NCBI GenBank assembly: GCA_016859345.1
Contig: CM029122.1
Location: 9,150,575 to 9,214,574, forward strand
Source of the DNA: Istiophorus platypterus
Taxonomy: Eukaryota; Chordata; Actinopteri; Istiophoriformes; Istiophoridae
Length of the DNA stretch: 64,000 nucleotides
Reading direction: 5' to 3'
In this document: one piece after another, positions 26,136-38,893 of the stretch
Layout: every line of letters starts with the position of its first letter
Numbering within the stretch: position 1 is the stretch's first letter
Position numbers and translations under genes: made by a program
The notes under the pieces: model-generated
The model's database searches: none
Told to the model about the DNA's origin: nothing
The model's input: the letters and a program-made list of their open reading frames with translations, nothing else

Positions 26136-26438
26136 GACTTCTTTGTGGTAATACAGCCATTAAGAATTGATTCATCCATTTCTTCCCTCGCTGTGTCCTG
26201 ACCCCATTCATAGTCTACAGTGATGCCCAATTCAGCCTGACACAGTAGCGTAAGGTAAACCCTCGACTATATGAATGAGTCACCCCTTGTTCTCTGACCT
26301 TGCTTTTGTGAACTCTCTGCACTGTGCAAGAACAAATCTACAGGAATTTCTTTTAAGGATGGAATTTAACTGAAGGGTGAATTTCAGTTGTACTGTATAT
26401 AAATGTACAGTATATAAACCCGACTGCCTGACTCGTCT

Positions 26439-26451
26439 AAAAGAAAAAAAG

Positions 26452-26482
<31 letters not shown>
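26439..26482. repeat. Poly(A)-rich tract
   Basis: About 44 bp of A with two early G interruptions. It could be a retroelement tail, but no element was recognised immediately upstream. Confidence 0.85.
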
Positions 26483-26483
<1 letters not shown>

Positions 26484-27419
26484 CGCTTAACTTTTCAAAG
26501 CACGTGTGATATTTCACAGGAGGTTCAAAGACAAATGCACAAAAGAGAAATATATTACAAATGGTTGGATGGGTAGAGAAGAGGAGCGGCAATCATCTGC
26601 TTAAATATATACTGAGCTTTTTAAGCTGGAAAAGCTGAGGGTTGAGAAGAACTTCCCTCTAAAGCCTCAGAAATTAGAGGCCTCTACTGAATCAATAAGT
26701 CGCAATTACCAGGTTTCTGTAGTAATTGCTACAGAACTTGTACTATCAGCACTGCATTAGTTTGAAGTGAATATTTGCATTACAGCTAAGAAAAGGACTT
26801 TAAACCCCCATTAAAAAATATATATATATAGTATGTTTATAACTGTTATGTCCAGTATTATTTGTATATCTACTACTGTCATATAATGTGTTGGCTTTCT
26901 GACACAATGTAGACTTGCAGCCCTTTAAATTTTATGAAAGCTGAGAGCAGTTGAAATAGATGTCTTTATCTCAGCACTCAGTCTGCTTCGCTGCATTGCT
27001 GTCAAGAATTATGTCAGAAATTAAGACCGAGAGAATGACGGAACAGAAAAGGAAGAGTGAGGGGAGGAAGGCACATCTGTGTATGTGTGCGTGTGTCTGT
27101 CTGTCTTGAATTTGTTTGTGTGTGGGAAATTGGATGACAGCACGTTTGTCACCGCAGTCACACTCCATCGCTCTGGAGTGGCACATCCACAGATGGATGT
27201 CTTTCAAATGCTTCAGTGAGCGTGCCAATTCACCAGCTCAAACAGATGCTAAATGCAGATATAAGATGTAACTGCTATTTGCCTAACTTTGGTGATCGAG
27301 GATCAAGGTCCTTCGAGCATTCCCATAAGGAAAACCCTCGTGAGCAAAAGGGAAGTGGATATTCCCCGTTAATGGCTACGTTAGCATCATGGCTCAAACG
27401 GCGGCAGCGTCGGGCTGTC

Positions 27420-27670
27420 GGCCTCAAATTTTTGTCCAGAGTGAAATATCTCAACATGTACGGCTGAATGCCGTTACACCTACTACTGACATTCATGTTT
27501 ACTGGAAGATGAACGTTAATCACCCTGGTGATCCGCTGAAACACCGGCACAATTTCAAAATCTCGACCGGTGCGACACTTAACGACACTAACGGTGAAAT
27601 TCCTGTCAGCCGTAGCCGTACTTCACATCGAATGCGAAAATGGCTTGCCAACACAACATGCTAACTGTAA
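27420..27670 (+). mobile_element. Dispersed percomorph-type repeat, copy 2 (5' part), CpG-rich
   Basis: It starts with AAATTTTTGTCCAGAGTGAA then ATATCTCAACA, and continues with GACATTCATGTTTACTGGAAG, CACCCTGGTGATCCGCTGA and CTTGCCAACACAACATGCTAA, in the order of the repeat family also seen at 25880-26135. This copy has more CpG steps than expected for an old insertion. Overlapping open frames at 27216-27467, 27275-27550 and 27389-27664 fall in or next to it and are best explained as repeat by-products. Confidence 0.6.
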
Positions 27671-27736
27671 TGTTCAGCTTAAACGTGCCTGACAAAATGA
27701 GATGCCTTGAAATAAGCACTTCAAAGAGTCACTAGG

Positions 27737-27804
27737 TAACATCACATTACCTCTGAAAATTTACCTTTGGTAACAACACATTACCTCTGAAAATTTTACC
27801 AAGA
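27737..27804 (+). repeat. Two-copy tandem duplication (~34 bp unit)
   Basis: AACATCACATTACCTCTGAA and its continuation AAATTTACC at the left are repeated as AACAACACATTACCTCTGAA and AAATTTTACC. The two units are nearly identical, so this is a recent local duplication. Confidence 0.85.
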
Positions 27805-28794
27805 GTAGAAAAAAATAGCAAAGCTTCCTCGTCCTATTTTATCCAACAAGCAATTTCCATTTTGCTCTCCAGTGTGCAATGTGCATTCCAACCTTACAGG
27901 GACATTAGCATGTTTGTATTTACCTGTTTTTGTGCACATTTTCAGTTTGTGTGTGAAACAATATGCATGGGAATGAACTAAAGGAAAAAGTTTTTATGCC
28001 TGAGGTGAAAAAGAGACTGAAAAGAGAAAATGATGCGGTAAAGGTTGATGAAGACAGACCTTTTGAATATGCCCTGACTCTGCGGTGCCTTCTGCTTTGC
28101 CAATGTGGACAAACCATTTTACGTCATGCTGCCATTCAAAGGGATGTAGCGACAGCCTTGAGAATCAGAAGGGAAAAATCTGTTTATTGGGAGAAAAAAC
28201 CCACCATCTTAGATGGTAAGCAGCAATGAAATGAAGTGATGTACAGTACCAGTTACCAGTGCTTTATATTGTTTTGAATATATTTGCATAAGGATAGTAG
28301 ATGGCAACGCTTTGATTTGCACTTGGTTCAGCAAAAAGATTCGGACATTTTCTTGCGCAACATTTTAATGGAAACAAAGCTCCTTTTTCACCCACAGAAC
28401 GAGGCATCCTCATTCATTCTTGGTTACCTGGAGATTTTAAACTAGTCCCCGGCTTAGTATGTGACAAAATGCGGAGAAACATTCGCAGGTGGAGCGAGAC
28501 CTATTTTATTTTGTTGGGTGATTTGCCAGTGATTTTATACTGCCAGCAGAGCAGGACAAAAAGGCCCTATGGTTCCTCCAAAATATATTTACTGTCAACT
28601 GCCTTTTCCTGAGCAGCCATAGGGTGCTCTACATTTGCATGCTCCGAGCAGGCAGTGCTCCAGTGCTGGCTGTGGCCACCACACTGGAACAGATGTCACA
28701 CCTGGTTTGTGTGATCTCTGTTGTTGGGATGACCTCTTGGTCTCTAAGCAACACACTTGTCTCATGGCTGATGGCCCCTGCAGATGCAGTATCT

Positions 28795-28925
28795 TTTGTG
28801 GGCGCGTGTGCGCGCGTGCATGTGCCTGTGTGTGTCTGTGTTTATGCAAAGGCTTTTGGTCCTGTGGATTAACATGCGTGTGTTTGTGTCTCGTGTTTCT
28901 GTGTACATGTGCACTTGTGTCTGCT
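28795..28925. repeat. Imperfect GT-rich tract
   Basis: Interspersed GTGCGCG, TGTGTCTGTG and TGTGTTTGTGTC blocks over about 130 bp, an old and broken GT microsatellite. It generates a Cys/Val-rich frame at 28635-29006. Confidence 0.7.
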
Positions 28926-30220
28926 TTCCTTTGCACACATAAAGTATATTGGTTTACTCAACTGGGCAGAAGCAGAGCAGTCAAGCCTGATTACTACAGA
29001 ACATGATCATACAGTATATATGAGGGACATTACACAGTATGATAGAGCCAATATGAAATGGGTGCAGCCATATTAGATACAAATAAAGCATCTCCTGGCT
29101 TCTCCACATCCCCCTCAAACCCCTCTAGACAATGATGGTTTTTCCTGGTTGTCGTCTTACTGCTACTAAGAAAGCCTTGGAAATCCTTTCTCCTGGGCCT
29201 GCACCCCCGAAGACACACACACATACACAGTGATACAACACTAATCTCCCTCTCACAGTCTCTAATGGAAAGGATTCAGCTGAGTAGCTTTGGAGAAAAA
29301 AAAAAAAGGGTGGAATGTGAAGAGAGAGAACACAGAGAGGGAAGATGGTATGTTCAGAGAGCAAGGACACAAAAGGAAGAATAAAGAAATGACTTGGTGT
29401 GTCAAAAGATCATACAGGCATGAGAGGGAGAAGCCAAGGTAAGAAGGAAATATTAAAATATAACATTGGGGGGGAAAAGAAACGGAAAAGAAAAGCACAT
29501 CACCTGAAATGGCTTACCAGCCTCAATTCACCCCGCAATTATAGCTGAAGAGGAAAAACACTTTTTGGAACTTATCCACTCCTACACAAACAGAGATTAC
29601 TCCCTCTATCTGCACAAAATGTCAGACCATGACAAGGCCCTGCCAGACTGGCTCAGGAGTGACAAAACCCATATGGAGCATGCAACACATCTGGTTGTGC
29701 ATAGGAATGATGCCCCAGACACTCACACGGATGCATGTACACCCTCTGAAATGTGCTTTAAAATGAGACGCTATAAGCTCTATGAAAGTGATTAGCGCTG
29801 CTTTGACAAATGAGCAGAAAATGGCTGTCTTGATGTGCAGCATCAGCACGTGTGCGCAATCGCCTTCCCGGGGAAAGGCGCGTGCACGCTCCCGAGTGAG
29901 ACTTCAGCGCCTCCCCCTCTCTCCTCTGCTTTTGTCCTACGTATGTGTGGACACAGCATCCTGTATTTAGGAATGCGTGGGATCGGAGAGAGCGGGAAAG
30001 GTCACTGAGAGAATGTAAATGAGTTGAATGAATCAGCCGATCCAAATGTAGGCTGTACATTAAGTTATGTAAAGGCCGTGTACCAACAAAAGAGGCTACA
30101 CCGTGCCGCGGATCTCTCTGCTTTAGGGGTGACTGAGAGAGATCATTGTGTTGTGCTACAGGCCAACAAAATCGAAAGTAATGATTTTTTAAACATAGAC
30201 AAAGACAAAAAATAAATAAA

Positions 30221-30223
<3 letters not shown>

Positions 30224-30282
<59 letters not shown>
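30224..30282. repeat. (TA)n microsatellite
   Basis: About 29 uninterrupted TA units. The Ile/Tyr run in a minus-strand frame across this site is an artefact. Confidence 0.97.
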
Positions 30283-30283
<1 letters not shown>

Positions 30284-31060
30284 TCTTGTTTTAAATGACC
30301 TGTGCTTGATCTGGTAATTACACTGAATACAGTCAGACAGTAAAGCTAAATATAAGAAAAACATTAATGCTGTCAGAATATTGTTTTTACAACACTGATG
30401 CTATAATCTCAACAGTGACCTAGTGTTGAAACCATGTACAGTCTGTTCCACTTCTGTAGATTTGACATATGTACTTTACTGAAACTATGGCTCAAGCCAC
30501 AAGATTTCTGTTCAGTTCTTTGTTTTATACTCGCACATTGTGTGCTCAGATCTGCCACGTACATTGAAACCTTTTAAGTGAAAATACAGGAGAGGTAACA
30601 CACCTCTGTTCTGTCTTTTGCACAGACCTGCAGCCTTCCAGTCTCCAGTAGTTTCAGACAAGGACCAGCCACAGTTTGCAAAGAGAGTGTCAAGTCATCG
30701 TTTGGGTGGAACAATTTGACTAAAAAATATTCTAACATCATTTTGTGGCAAAGAAGAGCTGCACAGACTTACTTGGCTGGGGCAATGTAATTGTGAAATG
30801 GGAGCGTTCGCTGGTTGAAAAATCATCTTCCCCATTCTGTATTCCCATTTTAGTTTCTTCTTTAAACAGCATCTTTCATTTCACTTGACATTAAACACAT
30901 GACTCTCCTGGATAAAGTAAAGACCCGATAGGTTTAGGCTTATTGCCACCAGTTTTAATTATTTTAGCTGTGATTCTGAGAACCCATGTTTGCTGTGTCA
31001 TTTTGGCAAAGCAAACAGGTCTAAATGCTACAATTCCAATGAGCCTCGGGCACCATTGCT

Positions 31061-31260
31061 ATGGACAAGAAGCCGGTGAGAGGCAGGACTCGGCTCAGTG
31101 GAGACATTCAAGAGGCTCCATCCTCGCAGTTGTTAATAAAACATGGTGCCATAGCTGCTGAATTCAATTAAAACTGATGATTCACTAGCTCTCGTCCACT
31201 GTTAGCAATTTAAAGGACAGAATTTAAAGCTCGGTGACTGGATATTCCCTGCTGAAATGC
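31061..31260. promoter_or_regulatory. Possible conserved non-coding element
   Basis: Complex low-repeat sequence with GAATTCAATTAAAACTGATG, TTAATAAAAC and CAATTTAAAGG motifs of the homeodomain-site kind. No coding signal. Its status as conserved is inferred from appearance only. Confidence 0.2.
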
Positions 31261-32971
31261 ACCCCGGGAATCATAGTTTACTTCTTCCCCTAATACTTTA
31301 TGTACACAGGCTTGTACCTTAGATCTTTGGGACACAGTTGTTAATCAATTTAACTGATGATTCAGCCAGAAGAGTTTCATGCTGATCCAAACCATAGTAG
31401 GGCTCCAACTGTGAGTCATGTAACTCTGTCTGCGGGAAAGGTGAATGGGACTTTTACCCCTGGAACGGTAGATATTAGAAGGCTCAGGAGTCGATATGTC
31501 TTTTCAAACCACCAACCAGCCGATCGGAATGACGAACGCTTCCACGATGATGCTAACTTGATGTGCAATCATGAGTAGTTGATGGTCAGCTGTGATGTTG
31601 ATAACAGGATGGATGGTTTACTACAACGGAGACATCCTTGTGTAATTCTCTCACTCAATTTGCAGCTTTGACGTTTGAAAAACTTTTGCTTCGAGAAAAT
31701 CACAACCCTCTCTAAATATCAACAGCGCTGGATGACGCTTCGCTATAAGACTTCAACCCAAGTAGCACAGACGATCATATTAAGACATGGCCATAGTAAT
31801 ACATCATGTCACAACCCTTTCTTTAATAATACTTTCCTAACTCGAGGCCCTGCAGTCTGATCAGACAAAGAAATCCTTTACTGACACTAAAGTCAGTGTC
31901 TGTGTCAGTACTTTATATGTCAATATCCCAGATCTCTAATGGTTATATTAATTACACATGTAGTGAAATATGTGAATACACTGTCCATAATGATGACCCA
32001 TATATTATTATAGCCTTGTAAGCATTACTGCTGTAAATAAATCTTAGTGTTAATAAATCTCTCTGCTTACTATTACTCTAAGATCAACATACAGTCACCC
32101 CCATGTACAGCAGAGAGGATAGAAAGCATCACAGAAGAAAGGACAACAGAAACGAGGCAAAGGAGCCATTTCTCCGGATGCAGCGGGTTTACATGTGTAT
32201 AGTAACACAATAATAATACAATTATGCTGTTACATGGCTCTGTGTAACGCTGGCAGGATCATTTTCCTGGAGGTCAGCAAAGTGCAGCAACGTAACGAAG
32301 CAGAGAAAATCGTGAGTGCAATGAGGACCGGCGCCATCATGACTTACATGCTGGATCGGTCTCGTGTCATGACATACCAACTCCCGAGCCTAAGAACCAA
32401 ATCACCACAGACAGTAAAATGCTAATTGTGAAAAGAAATTTTATGTTGACATGTGAAATATGTTGCATAGCGTACTGCATGTAGTATTAAGGTTTTCTTG
32501 CTGGGGCCAGTTTGCGTGTAAACACCATGTATTTGTTGTTAAACCGGTTCCTCTCGGGATTCAACATGACAGTCTCCAAGGGCAAACAGCAGAGTAACAT
32601 GATTTGTCTTGAGTGATGAAAAGTGCTGTGAGTGTGGATGTGTTTGGACGTCCGCCTTTGTGTCCGCACTTGTCTCCGCAGTCCGTGCGACTGTCCGCCG
32701 GAACATACACTATCCGTGGACGCTTCTGCTTTGGTTTGAGTGTGGTGGGGGTCCATGCGTCCCCGTGTGTGTTGTGGGTGGGGAGCAAATTAATGAGATC
32801 CGGCCTGAGGAATGGTCTTGATACCAAATGTGCCCTGACACCCATTTATTCTAATATGGAACATATTGACTAGCATGAGGCGGTTATGAAGAACACGGGT
32901 TATTAATCACGTGTCCCTGGGATTCACACAGGGCACACAACGTTTTGATGGACACAAGGAAGAAATTACTG

Positions 32972-33031
32972 TTTGTGTGTACGTGCGTGCGCGCACGTGT
33001 ATGCGTGGGTGTGGGTGTGCGTGTTTTTGTG
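32972..33031. repeat. Imperfect GT-rich tract
   Basis: TGTGTGTACGTGCGTGCGCG followed by further GTGTGGGTGTG units. An alternating, Z-prone composition. Confidence 0.8.
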
Positions 33032-33645
33032 TACCTCAAAGCATGTTTCTATTATTCCTCTGTTGAACACAGTCAGAACAGAGCCCTCCCCTCTTCAGAA
33101 TCTTATGACAGGAAGAGATGAAAACAATAAATGACAAATGATTTGAAATGAATAAAGACATGAGCGCACACCAGTGCACGTACAGTACACTCCACACCGC
33201 ACCATAATATTTCAGCCCAATTAATGCAGAACTATTTATTTCTCTTTCGGATCTGTCTTACTCACTTCTCTGTAAGAACTGAAGTTACGGCAAAAGACCA
33301 TTGTTTACACTAAATTCAGTGATTCTCTGTGATTCTCAATCTGCAGGCGGTCAAACATGGCATGATTTACTCTAGTGCCTGGCTCTATTGTACTACACTA
33401 CACACGTATGCATAAGCTAACGCAAACGATTAAATATGTTTAGGAAGACATGCATGCACCATGCAGCTGTATTGAACTCTGAGGGATTCGTTCAAGGCAT
33501 CTCTCGATGGGAAAATCTCTGCAACAGCAAGTAATAGTAAAAAGTACTCTATGAGCATATCCTGCCAATGAAATGCCCTATGCAGATAGTGTTTGAGGAA
33601 TATTACCAGTAAACAACACATACTCTTACAAGTTATTACATCAGC

Positions 33646-33646
33646 C

Positions 33647-33683
<37 letters not shown>
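33646..33683. repeat. (AC)n microsatellite
   Basis: About 18 AC units with one A interruption. Confidence 0.93.
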
Positions 33684-34082
33684 TACTGGTACAAGATGTG
33701 TATTTACATGTCAGCTGTTGCACATTAAACATTATGTACAAATTCTTAGGATCTTCAGAACAGCACGACACATGCATTAATACTGAATATGTTATTGTAT
33801 TTGTGATGCTCTTTAACCTGTAGAAAAGGCACAAATAACATGCAGGAGGTGACTGGCTGTCATGAATGCATCCCCCTCCTCACATCCTTTAATCTTTATA
33901 CCCTCGTCTCAATGCAGTGCTGTCATCCTTTCTTGAAACCCCTCCCTATTCTGAGTAATCAAACCTCAACAGCACAGGTTTATTTTGTCCCTCGATATTC
34001 CCATGTTATCCATTTCTGGCAGCCCCCCCCCCTTCAAAGTCTCTCTATTCTATGCTTGCATTGCACTCCACTCACTCTCTTT

Positions 34083-34111
34083 CACACACACACACACACA
34101 CACAAACACAC
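34083..34111. repeat. (CA)n microsatellite
   Basis: About 14 CA units with one A interruption. Confidence 0.9.
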
Positions 34112-34199
34112 CTCGCAATAGCACTAGCCCCAGGGAGTCAGAACAAAGCAGATGCTGTTAATCGAACCTGCGGTGAGAAGTGAGGAGGAGACGTGGTGA

Positions 34200-34252
34200 G
34201 GGGAGGGGTTGCCTGGGGTGGGTATGGAAAGGTTTAGGGAGGTTGGGGTGGG
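34200..34252 (+). other. G-quadruplex-type G-run cluster
   Basis: GGGG, GGGG, GGGG and GGG occur in 23 bp (34200-34222) with spacers of 1, 6 and 1 base, followed by further GGG and GGGG runs up to 34252. The spacing satisfies the usual quadruplex rule. No gene start is evident nearby. Confidence 0.6.
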
Positions 34253-37230
34253 TACCATTCAACTGATGCTTCAATTGCTGCATTCTGCTGCCTCTGGATC
34301 AACAGGACAACATGTAAAAAAGTGGAGATACTGCGCTTATCTAATGTAGGAATGACATGAGTCCTGTCATAAAAATCTATCAGCCTTGGTTCTTTTTTAT
34401 TTCGTGCGTGTGTGATTCATAAATCCTTGAAACGTATTAATGAGTTTGTAGGTTTAAAATACTCAAGGCTTTATTCTGAAAAGGCCAAATTTATTCAACT
34501 TTGCACACATTGAGGGATTGAAACAAATATATATACCACACACAGCACTGTGCAATTTTAAAGCAAAATTTAGGTCAGAGATCTTCTCTGCCATGTAGCT
34601 GCCAAGAAAAAAACAACACAGACCTGGTACAAAGCTTTGGTAAGTTTAAAACAAAAGCAAAAACAACCGAGACTTGAAAAATTAGCACACCCTTACACAA
34701 ACACATGTAAGTGTCGAGGAATTTATATGCAAGCTATGTTTTAATGTGAACAAACTTTAAAGTTAAAAGCATTTCATATACAGTATCATTGCAGGTTATA
34801 GGCTAAAATGCTGCTTGTGAACAAAAGTTAAAACTCGCAGTTATTAACATAAAATATACATATACAAAGCATACAGCATTAATTCTCAACATGCATTACT
34901 AATACAAATCATATCTTCTTGAATTACACATAAATGTTTTTTCAAAACTTTGCGTACTTCTTGGTTTTCAGTTTTCCAGGTTCTGCAAGTATAAGCAGTG
35001 CATCAAAGTAAAGTAAATAATGTAAATCTTTGTGTAGAAATTGTCTATACCACAAAGGTTTGTTTCCTAATATATTATCTGTATGTGCCACCTTTATTTA
35101 GGACTATAACACAGCAACACATTTACTGGCAATCTAGTGTTATGACAATATTTATAAATCCTCAAATGTGGTTGGAAATTACAGATATTATTATATTTGT
35201 CTAAACAGTTTTGGATGAATTGTACTAAATTGTTCCCTGCAGTATCTTTTTAGACATTTTGCAAAATAGGGGAAAATTCGGGATATTACACAGCCTAGTG
35301 GAGCATAGCCAATACAGACCTGATTAGGGAACTGTCACAGACAACATGTATTCTATAGCTTCCTTTTGCACTACTGATTATGCCTCATTATTTTCGAAAA
35401 TGCCACGTTATCATACATAATATATGTATTCATAAATTATATCTTTAAAATATGAACGAATCATTTTTAGGTCTTTAAACTCACCAACATGTCTCAGTTT
35501 ACTGGGGGTCCCGTTATGTTACCTACGTCGGGTGCATGATTCACAATGAACCACATAAATAATGCAGTTATACAGTATATATTATATTATATTCATGTGG
35601 TTGCAGTTATCCATTCTGCCTTAGTCTAATCTTCTTGTCACAACAGAGATGGCTCTGCATTTATACTCAGCATATTTTTACTTTTTTTTCCAGAGTCTTA
35701 CTGTTAGTTCATGTTTGAACTTTACAGAGACCCAGTTCTAGCCGGATTTTTGTTGTTTCCATTGTCAAACCGTTGATCTCTAGTTTGTGAGGTTAAATAT
35801 CAGTGGGTGTTTTAAGAGAGAGACATAATCTCAAATATTTGAGAGAAATATCATTTTCCAAACATGGATCTGGGGCACAAAAGTCTCTTCACTGCCTACT
35901 GCAGCTGTATGACCCCTTAATAACTTGCAAATTTGTAAAAGTTGCTTTAACTACTGTAGATACTCAACACCAAGCATTTAATATTACACAACAACAGCAG
36001 TATTTCAAGAAATTCCTCTGTATTTGAGCACTGGGGTATCAAACTGTGTTTTTTCATCAGATGCTGATAGTCAATGGGCGTCATGTTGCTCAGGAATCAA
36101 TAGAAAAGGTTGGATGGTTCAAATGATCTTTTTTTGAGTGGCACTAAGCTGGCCTCTCATCTCAACCGCTTTCATCTGAAAACAAACAATTGCATTATCA
36201 CCAATTATGGCTGTGAATAGTGTCTAAGCCCTATTTCATTGAAGGAAAATTGGACTTAAAGACAGGAAAACATCGTGGCTCGAAAAAACAAGTGACATTG
36301 TGAGAGGTAGCACATTCTAAAGTGTAGTGGTGTATTGATGACAGCATTGCCTTTGTTGTGGTCCTTCAAAAGTCCATAGAAACCCTTCACACCATGATCC
36401 TGTTATCTATCAGCATGAGTCATCTTCACTGGCTAGCCATGTTTGATGTTATCCAATTACCTTAAATGAAAAATGTTTTGCCTAACCTTGCAAAAGAACA
36501 TGGTATATTTCAGTGCATTTAACCTACTGTACCTCCGACAAACTGTGCCCGCTATTTTTAGAGTCTAGAAAAATGACACTCAACTTAAGCCGTGTCCTAA
36601 CATTAAAAGCATAATGGTGTCTTTTTCTATCAAGGCCTGCCTTAAATTCTTCACATTCATCAGGTGTTTGTAATGAATGCCGCAAACTGCATGTGTTGTA
36701 ATTGCTACATGTGGGTTCTGTTTGTGTACTGTAGCCAGAGTGAGAGTGAGGGAAAGAAACTGTGATTTGGTACAAAGCAGAGTGTATTTTATGTAACAGT
36801 GCGGAGTAGATCAGAGAGCAGAGCATGACCTATTTTTAGGGCTCTGTGGAGACAATATTTCTGTTCCATGCACTGGAAACCATGACTCCTGCTCCTCATA
36901 ACCACTTTACAAAGCTTACGGTGAATTAGAAGGTTGAGCCGTGGAGGGCTGACAACTCACCACTCTCAAAGACAGTCAGTGAACGCTGCTATTAAATTAA
37001 CCCCTGTATGTGCAGTCAACCTACCAGGAAATCCAGCATCCTGTGAGTGACAATGTCATTATACAGGAACGTTTGCCTTTGTTTGGTGCACTGTATGTGC
37101 AATGCCTGATGTTGTATTAGCTCTTGCAGTTACTCTCCCCCTGTCTCGCCCTCTTGGACCTGTAGTAAACTATTTATAAAACGGCATTCACAGTATTCTC
37201 ACAGATGAAACAGTAATATTGTTTTGAACA

Positions 37231-37420
37231 ACCGGCATTGCGATTTGTTCCGGTTACCTTATTTCAATTCATAATTGAGGAATCATTCCCCCCAGGCCAA
37301 GAAGTCCATGACTTGTCGCAGCCCATGTACAGTGTAATTCAATTAATCTCAGGAAATCACCTCGTAATCATGGCGGAGGGGCTTGCATGACCCATTGTAG
37401 GGGACAAAGCTCCTGGGAGG
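37231..37420. promoter_or_regulatory. Possible conserved non-coding element
   Basis: It includes TTCATAATTGAGGAATCATT, GTAATTCAATTAATCTCAGG and CTCGTAATCATGGCGG within non-repetitive, mixed-composition sequence. The look is that of vertebrate developmental enhancers, but this is inference and would need cross-species alignment. Confidence 0.25.
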
Positions 37421-38813
37421 GTCTCCCAAGGACAAGACAAAGAGTGATTCAAGGCTTTGATGAAGATCCTCAATGTAGCCATTATTCTAATCTGCTCATC
37501 AGTGCAGCCTCTAAGTACTTTGAAACCAAGTTGCTGCTCTCATAAAGCATTTTAGAAATGTTATACAGCACTTTTATAAAGATCTGTATAATATACACAT
37601 AAAGTGTATCCCTAAGGTAATAACATTCAGAGATGTAGCGTTCATAATTGAGTCAAACCCTTTCACTAATTTTCCAAAATTGCATTATTTATCGCTTGCA
37701 TTTTTGTTATAGTTGAACTTAATGCTTGTCAGACACCAACACTGTTTGCTGCAGACCTGAACAGATATTTATTTACAGTACATATATCTAACAGCAGTCT
37801 GAAAACACACCTAATTTAGTTCAGTTTGGACCATGTTGGCAGTGTCAGTGAAAGCTGTTCACACCCAGGCCATAATAACACTCTACATCCTGGGCTTCCA
37901 TCGTCAGAGTGTTCCACCAGAGAAAACAAAGCCTTCAGGAACGACTTTTTTTAGGGAGGACAAATTTGAAGATGCTTATCTAATGTTGTAGCACCAGCAG
38001 AGAAAACAGAGAACACAGATATGGAACGCCTCACAGAGCAGCGGCAGAAGGAGCAGCAACGTTATACCAACTCCGACTATATTTGGGATGGTTCATTGTG
38101 CCTGTGTTTGTATGTAGATGACATACTGCAGGTGTTAGCAGGTGACTGTATGGTTTGACTGAGGGTCTCAATTCAGTTCCCCAAGAATTACTGTTGGCTT
38201 CGTTACAGCATTCGTGACTCACAATCAAAACTCCGATACTAACAAAGATGTGTGGGTCACAACAGCTGTATATATGTTACACAGGCTGTATTAAAACACA
38301 GCCTGAGTCAAAGATGATAATGGAGCTGAGACTTGAGGATTGTCAAATCGTGTTTTTCTCCTTAACACAATGACAGTCAAGTACAATGCTGTTGTCAAAC
38401 AAGAAAGGAAGACAAAATGTATTATTATTCCTGTCTCTTTTTCTTTTATTACATCATTTCAGTTTGGCTACTATACTAAAAAAAAATTATTTTGTTGATG
38501 GACAGATCCCCATTTATGAGCAGCGTTTCCAGCTTCCCTGGTAGAGCTTACCCTTTCAGAAGCCGCACACTCACAAACACACTCATATAAAAGGTTTTCT
38601 TTCAGTGCTACTCTAAGCAATCCCCAATTCTTCCCCCTATCGCCCATCCACACATGACCTCGCTTTACCCACGGTGGAATCATTAGGAGTGTTTGAAAGG
38701 TAAGTGGAGACCGATGCTCAGAAAAGTTTATTTCCTCAGGCAGAGAGTTGCCTGGCATTTAGCCCATTCCTCACACCCCTAGCACCACTTAGACTCTGCA
38801 AGTTTGGTCATGC

Positions 38814-38856
38814 GTGTCTGTGTGTGTGTGTGTGTGCGTGCATGTATGTGTGTCCA

Positions 38857-38889
<33 letters not shown>

Positions 38890-38893
38890 GTGT
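38814..38893. repeat. (TG)n microsatellite
   Basis: Two TG arrays separated by TGCATGTATG and TCCATG interruptions. Confidence 0.93.

Noticed and set aside
26439..26482. Poly(A) tail of a processed pseudogene
   Set aside because: No gene-like or retroelement sequence was recognised in the preceding few hundred bases.
27216..27664. Three overlapping open frames on both strands
   Set aside because: Most of the span is a copy of a dispersed repeat (27420-27670), which explains the frames.
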